Source: NZ13-RE01 sp049718665
Lineage (GTDB): Bacteria; Dictyoglomota; Dictyoglomia; Dictyoglomales; Dictyoglomaceae
Length of the DNA stretch: 20,312 nucleotides
Reading direction: 5' to 3'
NCBI GenBank assembly: GCA_049718665.1
Contig: JBNARO010000033.1
Location: 1 to 20,312 of the forward strand
Positions 5,425 through 14,550 of the stretch are shown piece after piece. The position numbers and the translations under genes are program-made. Position 1 is the first letter of the stretch. Each line of letters opens with the position of its first letter. A model generated the notes under the pieces. That model searched no databases, was not told the DNA's origin, and was given only the letters and a program-made list of their open reading frames with translations.

Positions 5425-6327
5425 ATGAAATTTCTTGTGACTGGTGGAGCGGGATTTATTGGATCTCATATTGTAAAAAGGTTAGTGGAATATGGGGGAG
5501 AAGTTGTTGCCCTTGATAATCTTTCTTCAGGAAAAATTGATAATTTGAATGAAGTTATTAAAGAAATTCATTTTGTAGAAGGAGATATTAGAGATTTAGA
5601 TCTTCTTATTGGACTTTCAAAAAATGTGGATTATATATTCCATGAATCTGCACTTACTTCTGTAATTGAGTCTACCGAGGATCCTCTAAAATGTAACGAG
5701 ATTAATATTAGAGGTACATTAAATGTTTTTATAGCGGGACTAAAAAATAATGTAAAAAGAATAATTTATGCAAGCTCTTCTGCTGTTTACGGTGATAGTC
5801 CAGTATTGCCCAAAAAAGAGGATATGAAATATGTTAGTGAGCTTTATTCTAAATTTTTTTGTGATATTTATCATTTAGATATCATTTCATTAAGATATTT
5901 TAATGTATATGGACCAAGGCAAGACCCATTTTCTCCATATTCAGCGGTAATTCCTAAATTTATTACTTCTCTTTTAAAAGATGAACCGCCAACAATTTAT
6001 GGAGATGGAAAGCAAACAAGAGATTTTATATATGTTGAGGATGTAGTTAATGCAAACATTTTGGCTATAGAAAAGAATTATCTAAGTAATAAAATTTTTA
6101 ATATTGCTACAGGAAGAGGTGTAAGTATTATTGAGTTATTTGAAATGATAAGCAAAATAATGAATAAAAAAATAGAACCAAAATATGCACCTCCAAGAAA
6201 AGGAGAAATTAAAGATTCTTATGCGGATATATCCTTAGCTAAAAAAGAGCTTGGCTTTGAACCTAAGTTTTCTTTAAAGGAAGGTTTAAAAAGAACTATT
6301 GAATGGTATTTGAAAATTAAAAGCTGA
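5425..6327 (+). CDS. GalE-like NAD-dependent epimerase/dehydratase lacking the catalytic YxxxK
   Basis: A 300-residue extended short-chain dehydrogenase. NAD-binding TGGAGFIGSHI (residues 6-16), GDIRD (53-57), SSSAVYGDSP (117-126) and LRYFNVYGPRQDP (156-168) are all classic for UDP-sugar 4-epimerases. Between PKKEDM (129-134) and KYVSELYSKFF (135-145) the family normally has about eleven extra residues including SPYxxxK. Here that segment is missing cleanly and in frame, removing the catalytic Tyr. Lys135 may be the remaining Lys of the motif. The enzyme should therefore bind NAD but be severely impaired as an epimerase. The rest of the frame is undamaged, so it may be very recently broken or have another role. 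Probably co-transcribed with the gene upstream. Confidence 0.9.
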   Translation: MKFLVTGGAGFIGSHIVKRLVEYGGEVVALDNLSSGKIDNLNEVIKEIHFVEGDIRDLDLLIGLSKNVDYIFHESALTSVIESTEDPLKCNEINIRGTLNVFIAGLKNNVKRIIYASSSAVYGDSPVLPKKEDMKYVSELYSKFFCDIYHLDIISLRYFNVYGPRQDPFSPYSAVIPKFITSLLKDEPPTIYGDGKQTRDFIYVEDVVNANILAIEKNYLSNKIFNIATGRGVSIIELFEMISKIMNKKIEPKYAPPRKGEIKDSYADISLAKKELGFEPKFSLKEGLKRTIEWYLKIKS

Positions 6328-6340
6328 GGGGAGGATTTCT

Positions 6341-7102
6341 ATGCTCTATTCCTTTAGAAAAGGTGATCCTAAAAAGGGCTATATTTTAATAGTTCATGGA
6401 TTGGGAGAACATATAGGAAGATACGAGAGATTAGTAGAGGATTTAATAAAAATTGGTTTTGGGGTAATAGGCTTTGATCATCCGGGGCATGGAAGAAGTG
6501 ATGGGAAAAGGGGAGATACCTCTATTGAGGAGATTATTAAAATTATTGATGATTTAACATCTGATATTCCAAAATTTCATATATTTGGACATAGTCTTGG
6601 AGGGCTTATTGCGGTAAGATATACTGAGGACCGAGAAGAAAAGGTTAAAACTCTTATTGTTTCTGCCCCCGCTTTATACATAAAAGTAGATCCTTTAACA
6701 AACTTTATTGCAAATACCTTTGGAAAGATTTTCCCCTCAATAACTATAAGTAATAGATTAGATCCAGAATATCTTTCAAGAAATAAAAAGGTTATTGAAA
6801 AGTGTATGAATGATCCCCTTATGCATAATAGGATCTCTTTTCGTCTTGGACTAAGTATGATGAAAAATATTAATCTTGCCCATGAAAAGGCTGAGAAAAT
6901 TAAAATCCCAGTACTTATTCTTCTTCCCACAGAAGATAGATATGTAAATCCAGAAGGATCAAGAAAGTTTTTTAATAAATTAAAGACGCAGGGCAAAAAA
7001 TTAGTAGAATTTCCTGGCGGATATCATGAGCTTTTTGAAGATGAAGAATATGCAGAAAGATTTTACAATACCATATATAGTTGGCTTGAAACCTATAGTT
7101 AA
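6341..7102 (+). CDS. Alpha/beta hydrolase, monoacylglycerol lipase-like
   Basis: A 253-residue serine hydrolase of the lysophospholipase/monoglyceride lipase group. The oxyanion-region HGLGEH (19-24), the DHPGHGRSDG block (46-55), the nucleophile elbow GHSLGG with Ser85, Asp199 in PTEDRYV and His229 in GGYHELF give a complete triad. A strong GAGGGGAGG SD precedes the ATG. No signal peptide, so it is probably cytoplasmic. Likely substrates are monoacylglycerols or other small lipid esters. The start lies 13 bases after the epimerase stop and the end overlaps the next gene, so this is one transcription unit. Confidence 0.88.
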   Translation: MLYSFRKGDPKKGYILIVHGLGEHIGRYERLVEDLIKIGFGVIGFDHPGHGRSDGKRGDTSIEEIIKIIDDLTSDIPKFHIFGHSLGGLIAVRYTEDREEKVKTLIVSAPALYIKVDPLTNFIANTFGKIFPSITISNRLDPEYLSRNKKVIEKCMNDPLMHNRISFRLGLSMMKNINLAHEKAEKIKIPVLILLPTEDRYVNPEGSRKFFNKLKTQGKKLVEFPGGYHELFEDEEYAERFYNTIYSWLETYS

Positions 7103-9536
7103 GGGAAAGACTCTTTGTATTAAAATTATAATTTTTGCCTGTCTTTTTCTTTCTCCTATTTTCTCTCAATCTTGGAATTTTCATGGAGAAGGTATTATTA
7201 ATCCATCCTATGTATGGGTTTTAGGAGATAAAAATCTTTTTGAGGCTCAGAATTCTTTCTTTCCTGGATTAAATTATCAGTTAAAGGGAAGATTTTCTTT
7301 AACTCAAATTACTGATTATTTTTCTATAAGCTTAAATTATTCCACAGGATATACCTCAACAGATCAGATTTTTATGAATCTTAAATCTAAAAATCTTGAA
7401 GGAATTCTCAGTAATAATTTTCAGGAGTCCTTGTCTTATTTGACTTTATGGAACAAGAATATAAATGGAATGGAATTAAGATACATTGAGAAGAAATATT
7501 CATTAAAGGGAATTTTAGCAAAGATTGAAAGTACAAAAAAGCAAAAATCTTTTTATGGAAATGATACCTCTGGTCCTTATATTTTAGGAGATTTTTATTT
7601 GGTTCAAGGAAGGGAAAAAGTTTATCTTAATGGAAAACTCTTAGATAGAGATGTAGACTATGTTATAGATTATTCCTATGGAATTTTATATTTTTCCTAT
7701 ATTATAACCTCAGAAGATCTTGTGATTATAGAGTACGAAGTTAGAGGAATTATGCTCCAAGTTTATAATCTTTTAGGACTAAGATTAGACTATTCTCCCT
7801 TATCTCTATCCTTTTTAAATGTAGATGATCCGTCATCTCATATAAATAGAAAATTTATTGATTTTTCCTTATCGAATAAATGGGGAGAAAATTATTTAGA
7901 GTTTACATTATCCCAAGGAATTTTGGATGGTATTCTTGTGGGAAGAGGGTATAATTTAAGTCTTAATTATAAAAGAAAGAATTTTTCTATTAATGGAAGA
8001 AGCTTGAAAGTAGATGAAAATTATCCATATTTTAAAGAGATATTGGGAAATTTTGAGATTAATCCAGGAGTTTTTCAAAATAAATTGAATTTTAATTTTA
8101 TTCCCTATTCCTTTTTAAGTTATACTTTAAATTTTCTTAGAGAAGATACAGAGGTAACCACTCAATCTATACAAAATGCTCTTTCTATTGATCTTTCAGA
8201 ATTTTCCTTTTTAGGTTTATGGAATAATGATATTAAAAATGGAGTAAAAGATATGAAAAAATTAGTTTTTAATTATAAAGAGATTCCATCCTCATTTTAT
8301 ATTCAGGAGACAGTAGATGGAGAAAAAAGAGAGGTTATAAAGAATTTTTCTTCTATTCCTCAATCCTCTAATGTAAAAGTAAATATTAATTACCAGGTAA
8401 AGGATACATATACTTTTGAGACTCTTCTTTTAACTCAAACTACCACTCAGTTTTATATAGAAATTTTCTCGCCAAATATTAACTTTTCTCTTGGGGAATT
8501 ATCGCAATATAATAAAAATTTAAATCCTGATTCTCCTTTAGAAACATCTCAGACCTTTGTTACTGATGGGTATCAAGCAGATTTTACCCTCTCTTATACT
8601 CCTTTATCTAATACCCTTAAAGTTTATATAAACGGAACTCTTATTGAAAATGGTGGAACTTTTACATATTATGTTCCTTCTGAAGAGCCTATAACATATA
8701 CTGTAGAGATTAATCTTAGTGATAAAACTCTTCAGATATTCTTTATCGATGAATCAGGAAAAAATCCCCCTCCTTCAGGCCTAACCGTTTTAGTAAAGTA
8801 TAAATATCTACTTCCTCAGGAAAGCTATTATAAAAAGGATGATATTAGTCTTAATTTAAAATGGGGCAAAATTAATCTTTCCTCAAAGGGAACAATTTTT
8901 GAGAAAGACAAAAATATCTCGAAAGTTCTTTCCTTTTCCATATATGGAGAAATAATTCCAAGAATGTGGATGAATTTTTCCTTTTCTCAATATTTTGAGG
9001 AAAATAAAAAAAATTTATCTTTAAATATTTCTTATCGTCCTTTGCCTTGGGAGTTTTCTCAAGGATATATTTATCAAGAAACTCCCACAAGCTTAATAAA
9101 AAGCTTTTCCTTTTTAGGTAAAATGAGCACTTCCTTTATAAATCTTCAAGGAGGATATAATTTTAGAGAATCTGTGTATTCTAATTATCTGTTAATAGTA
9201 GAAAATTTCAACATTTCTGGAAGCTTCAATTTGTTCAATGGGAAAATTTCTCTTTCTTACTTTACCGAAAAAAGAGAAAGTAACCAATATATTCCCAATT
9301 ATCTCTTTTCTTCCTATTCTCTTTCATATAATAAAAACTTTTTTGGGATAAATTTAAATTATTCTCTTACAAGAGAAAATTATATAGATCTTTCTTTTAA
9401 GTGGAAAAATATAATTGAAATTTTCCCTTTTAAAAATAACAAGAGTAAAATATTTTTAGAGAATATTTATTATCAAAAGAATGAGAAATTTTATTCTTCT
9501 TTTCGATTGGGAACTCAGTTTTCTATTAGTTGGTGA
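7086..9536 (+). CDS. Large beta-rich outer-envelope protein with signal peptide
   Basis: About 816 residues from TTG 7086. A hydrophobic export signal (IIIFACLFLSPIFSQS) is followed by alternating beta strands rich in Asn, Ser, Tyr and Phe. The block VYLNGKLLDRDVDYVIDYSYG resembles a beta-sandwich module seen in large envelope proteins, and a related YINGTLIENGGTF segment occurs later. The chain ends in QFSISW, an aromatic terminus typical of outer-membrane barrels. The first upstream ATG (7026) would overlap the hydrolase by 77 bases, so the TTG is preferred although it lacks a clear SD. An ATT at 7119, after AAGGGA, would also give a perfect signal peptide (MKIIIFACLF). Specific function is not recognisable. 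Confidence 0.75.
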   Translation: MKPIVKGKTLCIKIIIFACLFLSPIFSQSWNFHGEGIINPSYVWVLGDKNLFEAQNSFFPGLNYQLKGRFSLTQITDYFSISLNYSTGYTSTDQIFMNLKSKNLEGILSNNFQESLSYLTLWNKNINGMELRYIEKKYSLKGILAKIESTKKQKSFYGNDTSGPYILGDFYLVQGREKVYLNGKLLDRDVDYVIDYSYGILYFSYIITSEDLVIIEYEVRGIMLQVYNLLGLRLDYSPLSLSFLNVDDPSSHINRKFIDFSLSNKWGENYLEFTLSQGILDGILVGRGYNLSLNYKRKNFSINGRSLKVDENYPYFKEILGNFEINPGVFQNKLNFNFIPYSFLSYTLNFLREDTEVTTQSIQNALSIDLSEFSFLGLWNNDIKNGVKDMKKLVFNYKEIPSSFYIQETVDGEKREVIKNFSSIPQSSNVKVNINYQVKDTYTFETLLLTQTTTQFYIEIFSPNINFSLGELSQYNKNLNPDSPLETSQTFVTDGYQADFTLSYTPLSNTLKVYINGTLIENGGTFTYYVPSEEPITYTVEINLSDKTLQIFFIDESGKNPPPSGLTVLVKYKYLLPQESYYKKDDISLNLKWGKINLSSKGTIFEKDKNISKVLSFSIYGEIIPRMWMNFSFSQYFEENKKNLSLNISYRPLPWEFSQGYIYQETPTSLIKSFSFLGKMSTSFINLQGGYNFRESVYSNYLLIVENFNISGSFNLFNGKISLSYFTEKRESNQYIPNYLFSSYSLSYNKNFFGINLNYSLTRENYIDLSFKWKNIIEIFPFKNNKSKIFLENIYYQKNEKFYSSFRLGTQFSISW

Positions 9537-9550
9537 TAGGAACGGTAAAT

Positions 9551-9579
9551 TTGACACTCCTCTTAGTAAGTAGTATTAT
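9551..9579 (+). promoter_or_regulatory. Consensus promoter of the metG-dnaX-recR-por run
   Basis: A perfect -35 TTGACA (9551-9556), a 17-base spacer and a -10 TATTAT (9574-9579). Transcription would start near 9586, about 30 bases before the metG GTG, with an AAAGGAG SD in between. It is the only strong promoter I see before the hairpin at 16980. Confidence 0.85.
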
Positions 9580-9616
9580 TATCAAGGAATTTTTAATAGT
9601 GAAAGGAGCGGGAGAA

Positions 9617-11512
9617 GTGGCAAGAAAGAAATTTTATATAACTACTCCAATATATTATTCTAATTCTGAGCCACATATAGGAACTGCTTACTGCACTGTG
9701 GTAGCAGATACTTTTGCCCGTTATTATAGATTAAAGGACTACGATGTATTTTTCTTGACAGGATTAGATGAGCATGGTCCAAAATTGGCAAGATCTGCAG
9801 AGGAAAAGGGCTATACTCCTAAGGAATTTGTGGATATGATGGCTGAAAAGTTTATAAAAACTTGGAAGAGAATGGGAATAACTAATGATGATTTTATAAG
9901 AACTACTCAGGAGAGACATGAAATAGTAGTTCAAAGGGTATTTCAAAAATTATATGATAAAGGATATTTATATAAAGGAAGTTATGCGGGATGGTACTGT
10001 ACTCCTTGTGAGACCTTTTGGACAGAAGATGAGTTAAAAGATGGAAAATGTCCTAACTGTGAAAGACCTGTAGAGTGGTTAGAAGAAGAAACATACTACT
10101 TTAAGCTTTCTTTATTTACTGAGCGTCTTCTTAAATATATAGAGGAACATCCAGAATTTGTGTTTCCTGAAACTCGGAGAAATGAAGTAATAAGCTTTAT
10201 AAAACAGGGATTGAGAGATATTAGTGCGACAAGATCTACAGTGAAATGGGGAATTCCTGTTCCCTTTGATCCAAAGCATACTGTTTATGTTTGGTTCGAT
10301 GCTCTATTAAATTATATAAGTGCCTTAGGATATTTAAGAGAAGACAATGAAAGATTTGATAGGTATTGGCCTGCAGATATTCATCTTATTGGAAAGGATA
10401 TTTTAAGATTTCATGCTATAATTTGGCCTGCTATACTTATGGCATTGGATTTACCTTTGCCAAAAACAATTCTTACCCATGGTTTTTGGACTATTAAGGG
10501 AGGAAAAATATCAAAGTCCAAAGGGAATAGAGTAGATCCCCATGAGCTTATGGATTTATATGGGGTGGATGCCTTAAGATATTTCCTTTTAAGAGAAGTT
10601 CCTTTAGGATTAGATGGGGAATACTCTGATTCTGCATTCCATAGGAGATATCAATCGGATTTAGCTAATGATTTAGGAAATCTTTTAAACAGAGTACTTA
10701 CTGTTGCGGAAAAATACACAGAAGGAAAGGTTCCAAAGCCTGGAAATTTTGGAGAAAAGGAGAAGGAATTGTTTGAAACAACAGAAAACGCTATAAAGAA
10801 AGTTGATTCTTCTATGGAAAATTTTAATCCCGCTTATGCTCTTTCTGCAATTTGGGAAATAGTTCAATCCGCTAATAAGTATATAGATCAGTCCGCACCA
10901 TGGAATTTAGCAAGCTTAGGAGAAAAAGAAAAACTTAATACAGTGATTTATTCCCTTTTAGAAGTCCTGAGGAAATTATCTATTCTCCTTTATCCCTTTA
11001 TTCCAGAAACTGCGGAAAAGATTCAAGAACAATTAGGGTATAAAGATAGAGAGTTCGCTTGGGATTTATTATGGGATACATCTATACCTGTAGGACAAAA
11101 GATAGCAAAAGGGAAAGTTCTTTTCCCTAAGGTGGAGATTAAAGAAGAGAAAGAAGAAAATATAGAGGCAACCTTAAGTGGTCATCCTTTAATAAGTATA
11201 AAGGAATTTCAAAAATTGGATTTGAGAGTAGCAGAAATTTTATCCGCAAGAAGAGTGGAAAATAGTGATAAACTTCTTCTTTTAGAAATAGATTTAGGAT
11301 TCGAAAAGAGACAGATTATTGCAGGAATTGCTCAGTATTATTCTCCCGAAGAATTAATTGGAAAGAAAATAATTGTAGTTGCTAATTTAGAGCCTGCAAA
11401 GATTAGAGGATACGAATCTCAAGGTATGCTTTTGGCAGGAAAAGACGAAAAGGGTAATTTAGCAATCTTAACTATAGATAAAGATTTACTACCTGGTGCG
11501 AAGGTGAGTTAA
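9617..11512 (+). CDS. metG: Methionyl-tRNA synthetase
   Basis: 631 residues from GTG 9617, which has the SD GAAAGGAGCGGGAG. The frame is open further upstream to an ATG at 9530, but that extension overlaps the promoter and is not family-like. Class I synthetase marks: HIGH-like PHIGTAY (19-25), a zinc knuckle with Cys128, Cys131, Cys145 and Cys148, and KISKS (297-301). An anticodon-binding helical domain follows. The C-terminal ~110 residues are an OB-fold tRNA-binding domain (FQKLDLRVAEIL, then IIAGIAQYY and ANLEPAKIRG), which mediates dimerisation and tRNA affinity. It charges tRNA-Met for initiation and elongation. dnaX starts directly after its stop codon. Confidence 0.96.
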   Translation: MARKKFYITTPIYYSNSEPHIGTAYCTVVADTFARYYRLKDYDVFFLTGLDEHGPKLARSAEEKGYTPKEFVDMMAEKFIKTWKRMGITNDDFIRTTQERHEIVVQRVFQKLYDKGYLYKGSYAGWYCTPCETFWTEDELKDGKCPNCERPVEWLEEETYYFKLSLFTERLLKYIEEHPEFVFPETRRNEVISFIKQGLRDISATRSTVKWGIPVPFDPKHTVYVWFDALLNYISALGYLREDNERFDRYWPADIHLIGKDILRFHAIIWPAILMALDLPLPKTILTHGFWTIKGGKISKSKGNRVDPHELMDLYGVDALRYFLLREVPLGLDGEYSDSAFHRRYQSDLANDLGNLLNRVLTVAEKYTEGKVPKPGNFGEKEKELFETTENAIKKVDSSMENFNPAYALSAIWEIVQSANKYIDQSAPWNLASLGEKEKLNTVIYSLLEVLRKLSILLYPFIPETAEKIQEQLGYKDREFAWDLLWDTSIPVGQKIAKGKVLFPKVEIKEEKEENIEATLSGHPLISIKEFQKLDLRVAEILSARRVENSDKLLLLEIDLGFEKRQIIAGIAQYYSPEELIGKKIIVVANLEPAKIRGYESQGMLLAGKDEKGNLAILTIDKDLLPGAKVS

Positions 11513-13033
11513 ATGCATTTGGCATTATATAGAAAATGGAGACCAAAAACTTTTGAAGAAGTTGTTGGACAGGAGCATATAGTAAAGACTTTACAAAACA
11601 GTATAAAATTTGGAAAAATATCACATGCTTATCTTTTTGCAGGACCAAGAGGAACAGGAAAAACAACTATTGCAAGACTCCTTGCAAAATCCCTAAATTG
11701 TATAGAGGGTCCCACGCCAAATCCTTGTCTGAAATGTGTTTCCTGTACTGAGATTGTAGAAGGAAATAGCTTAGATGTTATTGAGATAGATGCGGCAAGC
11801 AATAGAGGAATTGATGAGATTAGAGATATAAGAGAGAAGGCAAGACTTCTTCCTGTAAGGGATAGATATAAGGTCTATATTATTGATGAGGTTCATATGT
11901 TAACTACCGAAGCCTTTAATGCACTTTTAAAGATATTAGAAGAACCTCCAGAACATGTAGTATTTATTCTTGCAACAACAGAACCCCAAAAAGTTCCCTT
12001 AACTATCCTTTCTCGTTGTCAAAGATTTGATTTTAGAAGATTAACAAGAGAAGAGATTAAAGGACAATTAGAAAAAATCGCAAAAGAAGAAGGAGGAAAT
12101 ATAACATCGGATGCTTTAAAATTAGTGGCAATTCAATCTCAAGGATCAATGAGAGATGCTATAAGTCTTTTAGAACAACTATTAGTATTTTCCCCCCAAG
12201 AGATTACAGAAAGTTTAGCAAGAGAGCTTCTTGGGCTTCCTACGTATGAATTTGTGTATGAGTTTTCAAAGGCTTTAGGAAATTATAATTTAGACGAAGG
12301 ATGGCGACTTCTTCAACAAGTGTTTCAATTAGGTAAAAATCCTCAACAGTTTGTAAGAGAATTATTACAGCATTTTAGGAATTTGATTCTTTTAAAAGTA
12401 GAGCCTCGTCTTTCAAATCTTTTATCTTTAACTCAAGAAGAGTATCAAGAGATTCTTGAGGAGACAAAAATTTTTTCTGTAAAAAGGCTCCAAGAAATTA
12501 TTGATACTTTGTTAGATTTAGAAAATAGACTGAGAGATTTAACCAATGCTCCTCTACTTATGGAAATGACTCTTCTTCCATTGTTTATAAAGGAAGAAAA
12601 AGAAGAGGAAAAAATAGAAAGTATTTCCCCAGAAGTAGCACCTCGAGAGGTAGAACCTAAGGAGGTATCTCAGAGTCCTATATCTATTGAGGATGTAAGA
12701 GAAAAATGGTCTCAAGTTTTGGAAAGAGTTAAGAAGAGAAAAGTATCTGTTGAAGCAATATTAAGAGAAGCGAAGATTGTAGAGATAGGAAGTGATGGAA
12801 GATTGGTTTTAGGTTTTCCTAAGAGTTTTACTTTTCTAAAGGAGAGGATAGAGGAGCTACCTAATAGACAGTTGGTAGAAGAAGAAATTAAAAAGATCTT
12901 TAATATTCATTTACCTCTTAAGTTTATAATTTTAGAAGAAGATCTTTCTTCTTTAAAGAATGAAAAGAAGGTAGAAGTAGATCCTGAAGAGGTGAAGAAT
13001 ATATTCAATGGAAAAATTATAAAGGAGGGTTAG
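11513..13033 (+). CDS. dnaX: DNA polymerase III gamma/tau subunit
   Basis: 506 residues, an AAA+ clamp-loader subunit. Walker A GPRGTGKT (44-51), a zinc module with Cys63, Cys72, Cys75 and Cys78, Walker B VYIIDEVHML (121-130) and the SRC arginine-finger motif (167-169) are all present. A charged Glu/Lys linker after about residue 360 leads to a short C-terminal domain. The length is below that of long tau proteins. I see no obvious slippery site that would create a separate gamma form. The ATG abuts the metG stop, with an SD (GAAGGTGAG) inside the metG 3' end. The order dnaX-ybaB-recR is widely conserved in bacteria. Confidence 0.96.
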   Translation: MHLALYRKWRPKTFEEVVGQEHIVKTLQNSIKFGKISHAYLFAGPRGTGKTTIARLLAKSLNCIEGPTPNPCLKCVSCTEIVEGNSLDVIEIDAASNRGIDEIRDIREKARLLPVRDRYKVYIIDEVHMLTTEAFNALLKILEEPPEHVVFILATTEPQKVPLTILSRCQRFDFRRLTREEIKGQLEKIAKEEGGNITSDALKLVAIQSQGSMRDAISLLEQLLVFSPQEITESLARELLGLPTYEFVYEFSKALGNYNLDEGWRLLQQVFQLGKNPQQFVRELLQHFRNLILLKVEPRLSNLLSLTQEEYQEILEETKIFSVKRLQEIIDTLLDLENRLRDLTNAPLLMEMTLLPLFIKEEKEEEKIESISPEVAPREVEPKEVSQSPISIEDVREKWSQVLERVKKRKVSVEAILREAKIVEIGSDGRLVLGFPKSFTFLKERIEELPNRQLVEEEIKKIFNIHLPLKFIILEEDLSSLKNEKKVEVDPEEVKNIFNGKIIKEG

Positions 13034-13035
13034 AA

Positions 13036-13350
13036 GTGAAAAATCCCTTTGAGGCGATAAAACAGTTAAAAAAGTTGCAGGAAAAAATGGAGAAGATAGA
13101 AGAAGAATTAGCTCAAACCTTAGTCGAAGGAACAGCGGGAGGAGGAATGGTTAAAATAGTTCTTTCTGCAAAAGAGGAAGTAAAGGAGGTGAAGATAAGT
13201 CCAGAGGTAGTAGATAAAAATGATGTGGAAATGTTGGAGGATTTAGTTGCTGCAGCATTAAGAGATGCTTTAACAAAGGCAAAAGAGGTTTCTGCCCAAA
13301 AAATGGGAAGTCTCACTGAGGGGTTGTCTTTACCGCCAGGGCTTTTCTAA
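13036..13350 (+). CDS. YbaB/EbfC nucleoid-associated protein
   Basis: 104 residues from GTG, two bases after the dnaX stop, with a GGAGGG SD inside dnaX. It shows the family pattern: an N-terminal helix (LKKLQEKMEKIEEELAQT, 11-28), a beta core with VEGTAGGGMVKIVLS, then EVKEVKISPEVV and a C-terminal helix. Members form dimers that bind DNA with little sequence preference and are placed between dnaX and recR in many genomes. No feature is unusual. Confidence 0.93.
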   Translation: MKNPFEAIKQLKKLQEKMEKIEEELAQTLVEGTAGGGMVKIVLSAKEEVKEVKISPEVVDKNDVEMLEDLVAAALRDALTKAKEVSAQKMGSLTEGLSLPPGLF

Positions 13351-13353
13351 AAG

Positions 13354-13965
13354 ATGGGAGAAAAGAATTATTTTGAAAGGCTCATTGAGGAGCTATCTAA
13401 ATTGCCAGGAGTAGGTCCTAAAACTGCTCAAAGGTTAGCATTTTACCTTCTTAAGCAACCTGATGAGTTTATAGAAAATTTGGCTAATATCATAGCTAAT
13501 CTTAAAAAGAAAGTAAAATACTGTTCTATATGTTTTAACCTCACTGAGAAGGATCCTTGTGAAATATGTTCTAATCCAGAAAGAGAACACTCTGTTATTT
13601 GTGTTGTAGCAGAACCTAAGGATGTTTGGGCTTTAGAAAGAACTCATCAATATACCGGAGTCTATCATGTTTTAGGAGGATTAATTTCTCCCTTAGATGG
13701 TGTATTTCCTGAAGATCTAAGAATTTTAGAACTAAAAAAAAGAGTGGAGAAGGGAGATATAGAAGAAATAATCTTAGCTACAAATTCTACCACAGAGGGA
13801 GAAACTACCGCTATATATATTGCAAAACTTCTTTCTGAATATCCTGTAAAAATTACTCGTTTAGCTTACGGACTTCCTGTAGGGACAGAACTTGATTTTG
13901 CTGATGAAATGACACTAATTCATGCCCTTCGGGGCAGACAAGAAATGAAATTAATAAAAGATTAG
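13354..13965 (+). CDS. recR: Recombination mediator RecR
   Basis: 203 residues, normal length. The helix-hairpin-helix LSKLPGVGPKTAQRLAF (14-30) is followed by a C4 zinc finger (CSIC at 57-60, then CEIC at 69-72) and a Toprim domain starting at ICVVAEPKD, with EEIILATNSTTEGETTA containing the acidic centre. The C-terminal block has LAYGLPVGTELDFADEMTL. With RecF/RecO it helps load RecA at gaps. It starts three bases after the ybaB stop and ends 12 bases before porG. Intact. Confidence 0.96.
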   Translation: MGEKNYFERLIEELSKLPGVGPKTAQRLAFYLLKQPDEFIENLANIIANLKKKVKYCSICFNLTEKDPCEICSNPEREHSVICVVAEPKDVWALERTHQYTGVYHVLGGLISPLDGVFPEDLRILELKKRVEKGDIEEIILATNSTTEGETTAIYIAKLLSEYPVKITRLAYGLPVGTELDFADEMTLIHALRGRQEMKLIKD

Positions 13966-13977
13966 GAGGGTAGAAAA

Positions 13978-14550
13978 ATGAAGGAGATGTTAGAAATTCG
14001 TTGGCATGCCCGGGCAGGGCAAGGGGCAAAAACCGCATCCTATCTTTTAGCTGAGACAGCCTTATCCGCAGGAAAGTATATTCAGGCGTTCCCTGAGTAT
14101 GGTCCTGAAAGAACCGGCGCACCTATGAAAGCTTTCACCCGTATTAGTGAAAAGCCTATAAGAATTCATAGCCAAGTTTATACTCCTGATGTAGTAGTAG
14201 TCCTTGATAAATCCCTTATTGGAAGAGTAAATGTCTTAGAGGGGGTTCCTTCTGATGGAATAATTATAGTAAATACCCCTCAAGATCCAAAGGAGATAAG
14301 AGAACAGCTAAAAATATCTGATAGGAAAATATATACTGTGGATGCTACAGGAATATCCTTAGCTACTATTGGGAGACCGATTCCTAATACTCCAATGCTT
14401 GGTGCATTAATCAAAGTGGTTCCCATTATTTCTTTAGAAGAAGTTTTAAATCAATTAAAGAAAAAATTTGAGGGAAGATTTAAGCCTGAAGTGGTAGAAG
14501 GAAACCTTCAGGCAATAAAAAGAGCTTACGAGGAGGTAAAGGGAGAATGA
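13978..14550 (+). CDS. porG: 2-oxoacid:ferredoxin oxidoreductase, gamma subunit (PorG-like)
   Basis: 190 residues of the POR gamma family: RWHARAGQGAKTASYLLAE near the N-terminus, QAFPEYGPERTGAPMKAF, then VVVLDKSLI. In the four-subunit enzymes this chain binds near the CoA site and completes the complex that oxidises pyruvate to acetyl-CoA while reducing ferredoxin. SD TAGGAGGG, ATG. The stop overlaps the delta-subunit start by four bases (ATGA). The gene order gamma-delta-alpha-beta is that of thermophilic pyruvate oxidoreductases. Pyruvate is the likely substrate, but related 2-oxoacids are not excluded. Confidence 0.92.
   Translation: MKEMLEIRWHARAGQGAKTASYLLAETALSAGKYIQAFPEYGPERTGAPMKAFTRISEKPIRIHSQVYTPDVVVVLDKSLIGRVNVLEGVPSDGIIIVNTPQDPKEIREQLKISDRKIYTVDATGISLATIGRPIPNTPMLGALIKVVPIISLEEVLNQLKKKFEGRFKPEVVEGNLQAIKRAYEEVKGE

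Noticed and set aside
7026..7085. ATG 7026 as start of the large envelope protein.
   Set aside because: It would overlap the hydrolase by 77 bases and place a non-signal-like segment ahead of the export signal.
9530..9616. N-terminal extension of MetG from ATG 9530.
   Set aside because: It overlaps the consensus promoter and the end of the upstream gene, is unlike the family, and the GTG at 9617 has a strong SD.
12580..12625. Programmed frameshift in dnaX at A-rich codons producing a short gamma form.
   Set aside because: The A-runs are not in the required slippery phase and no stable downstream hairpin is evident.
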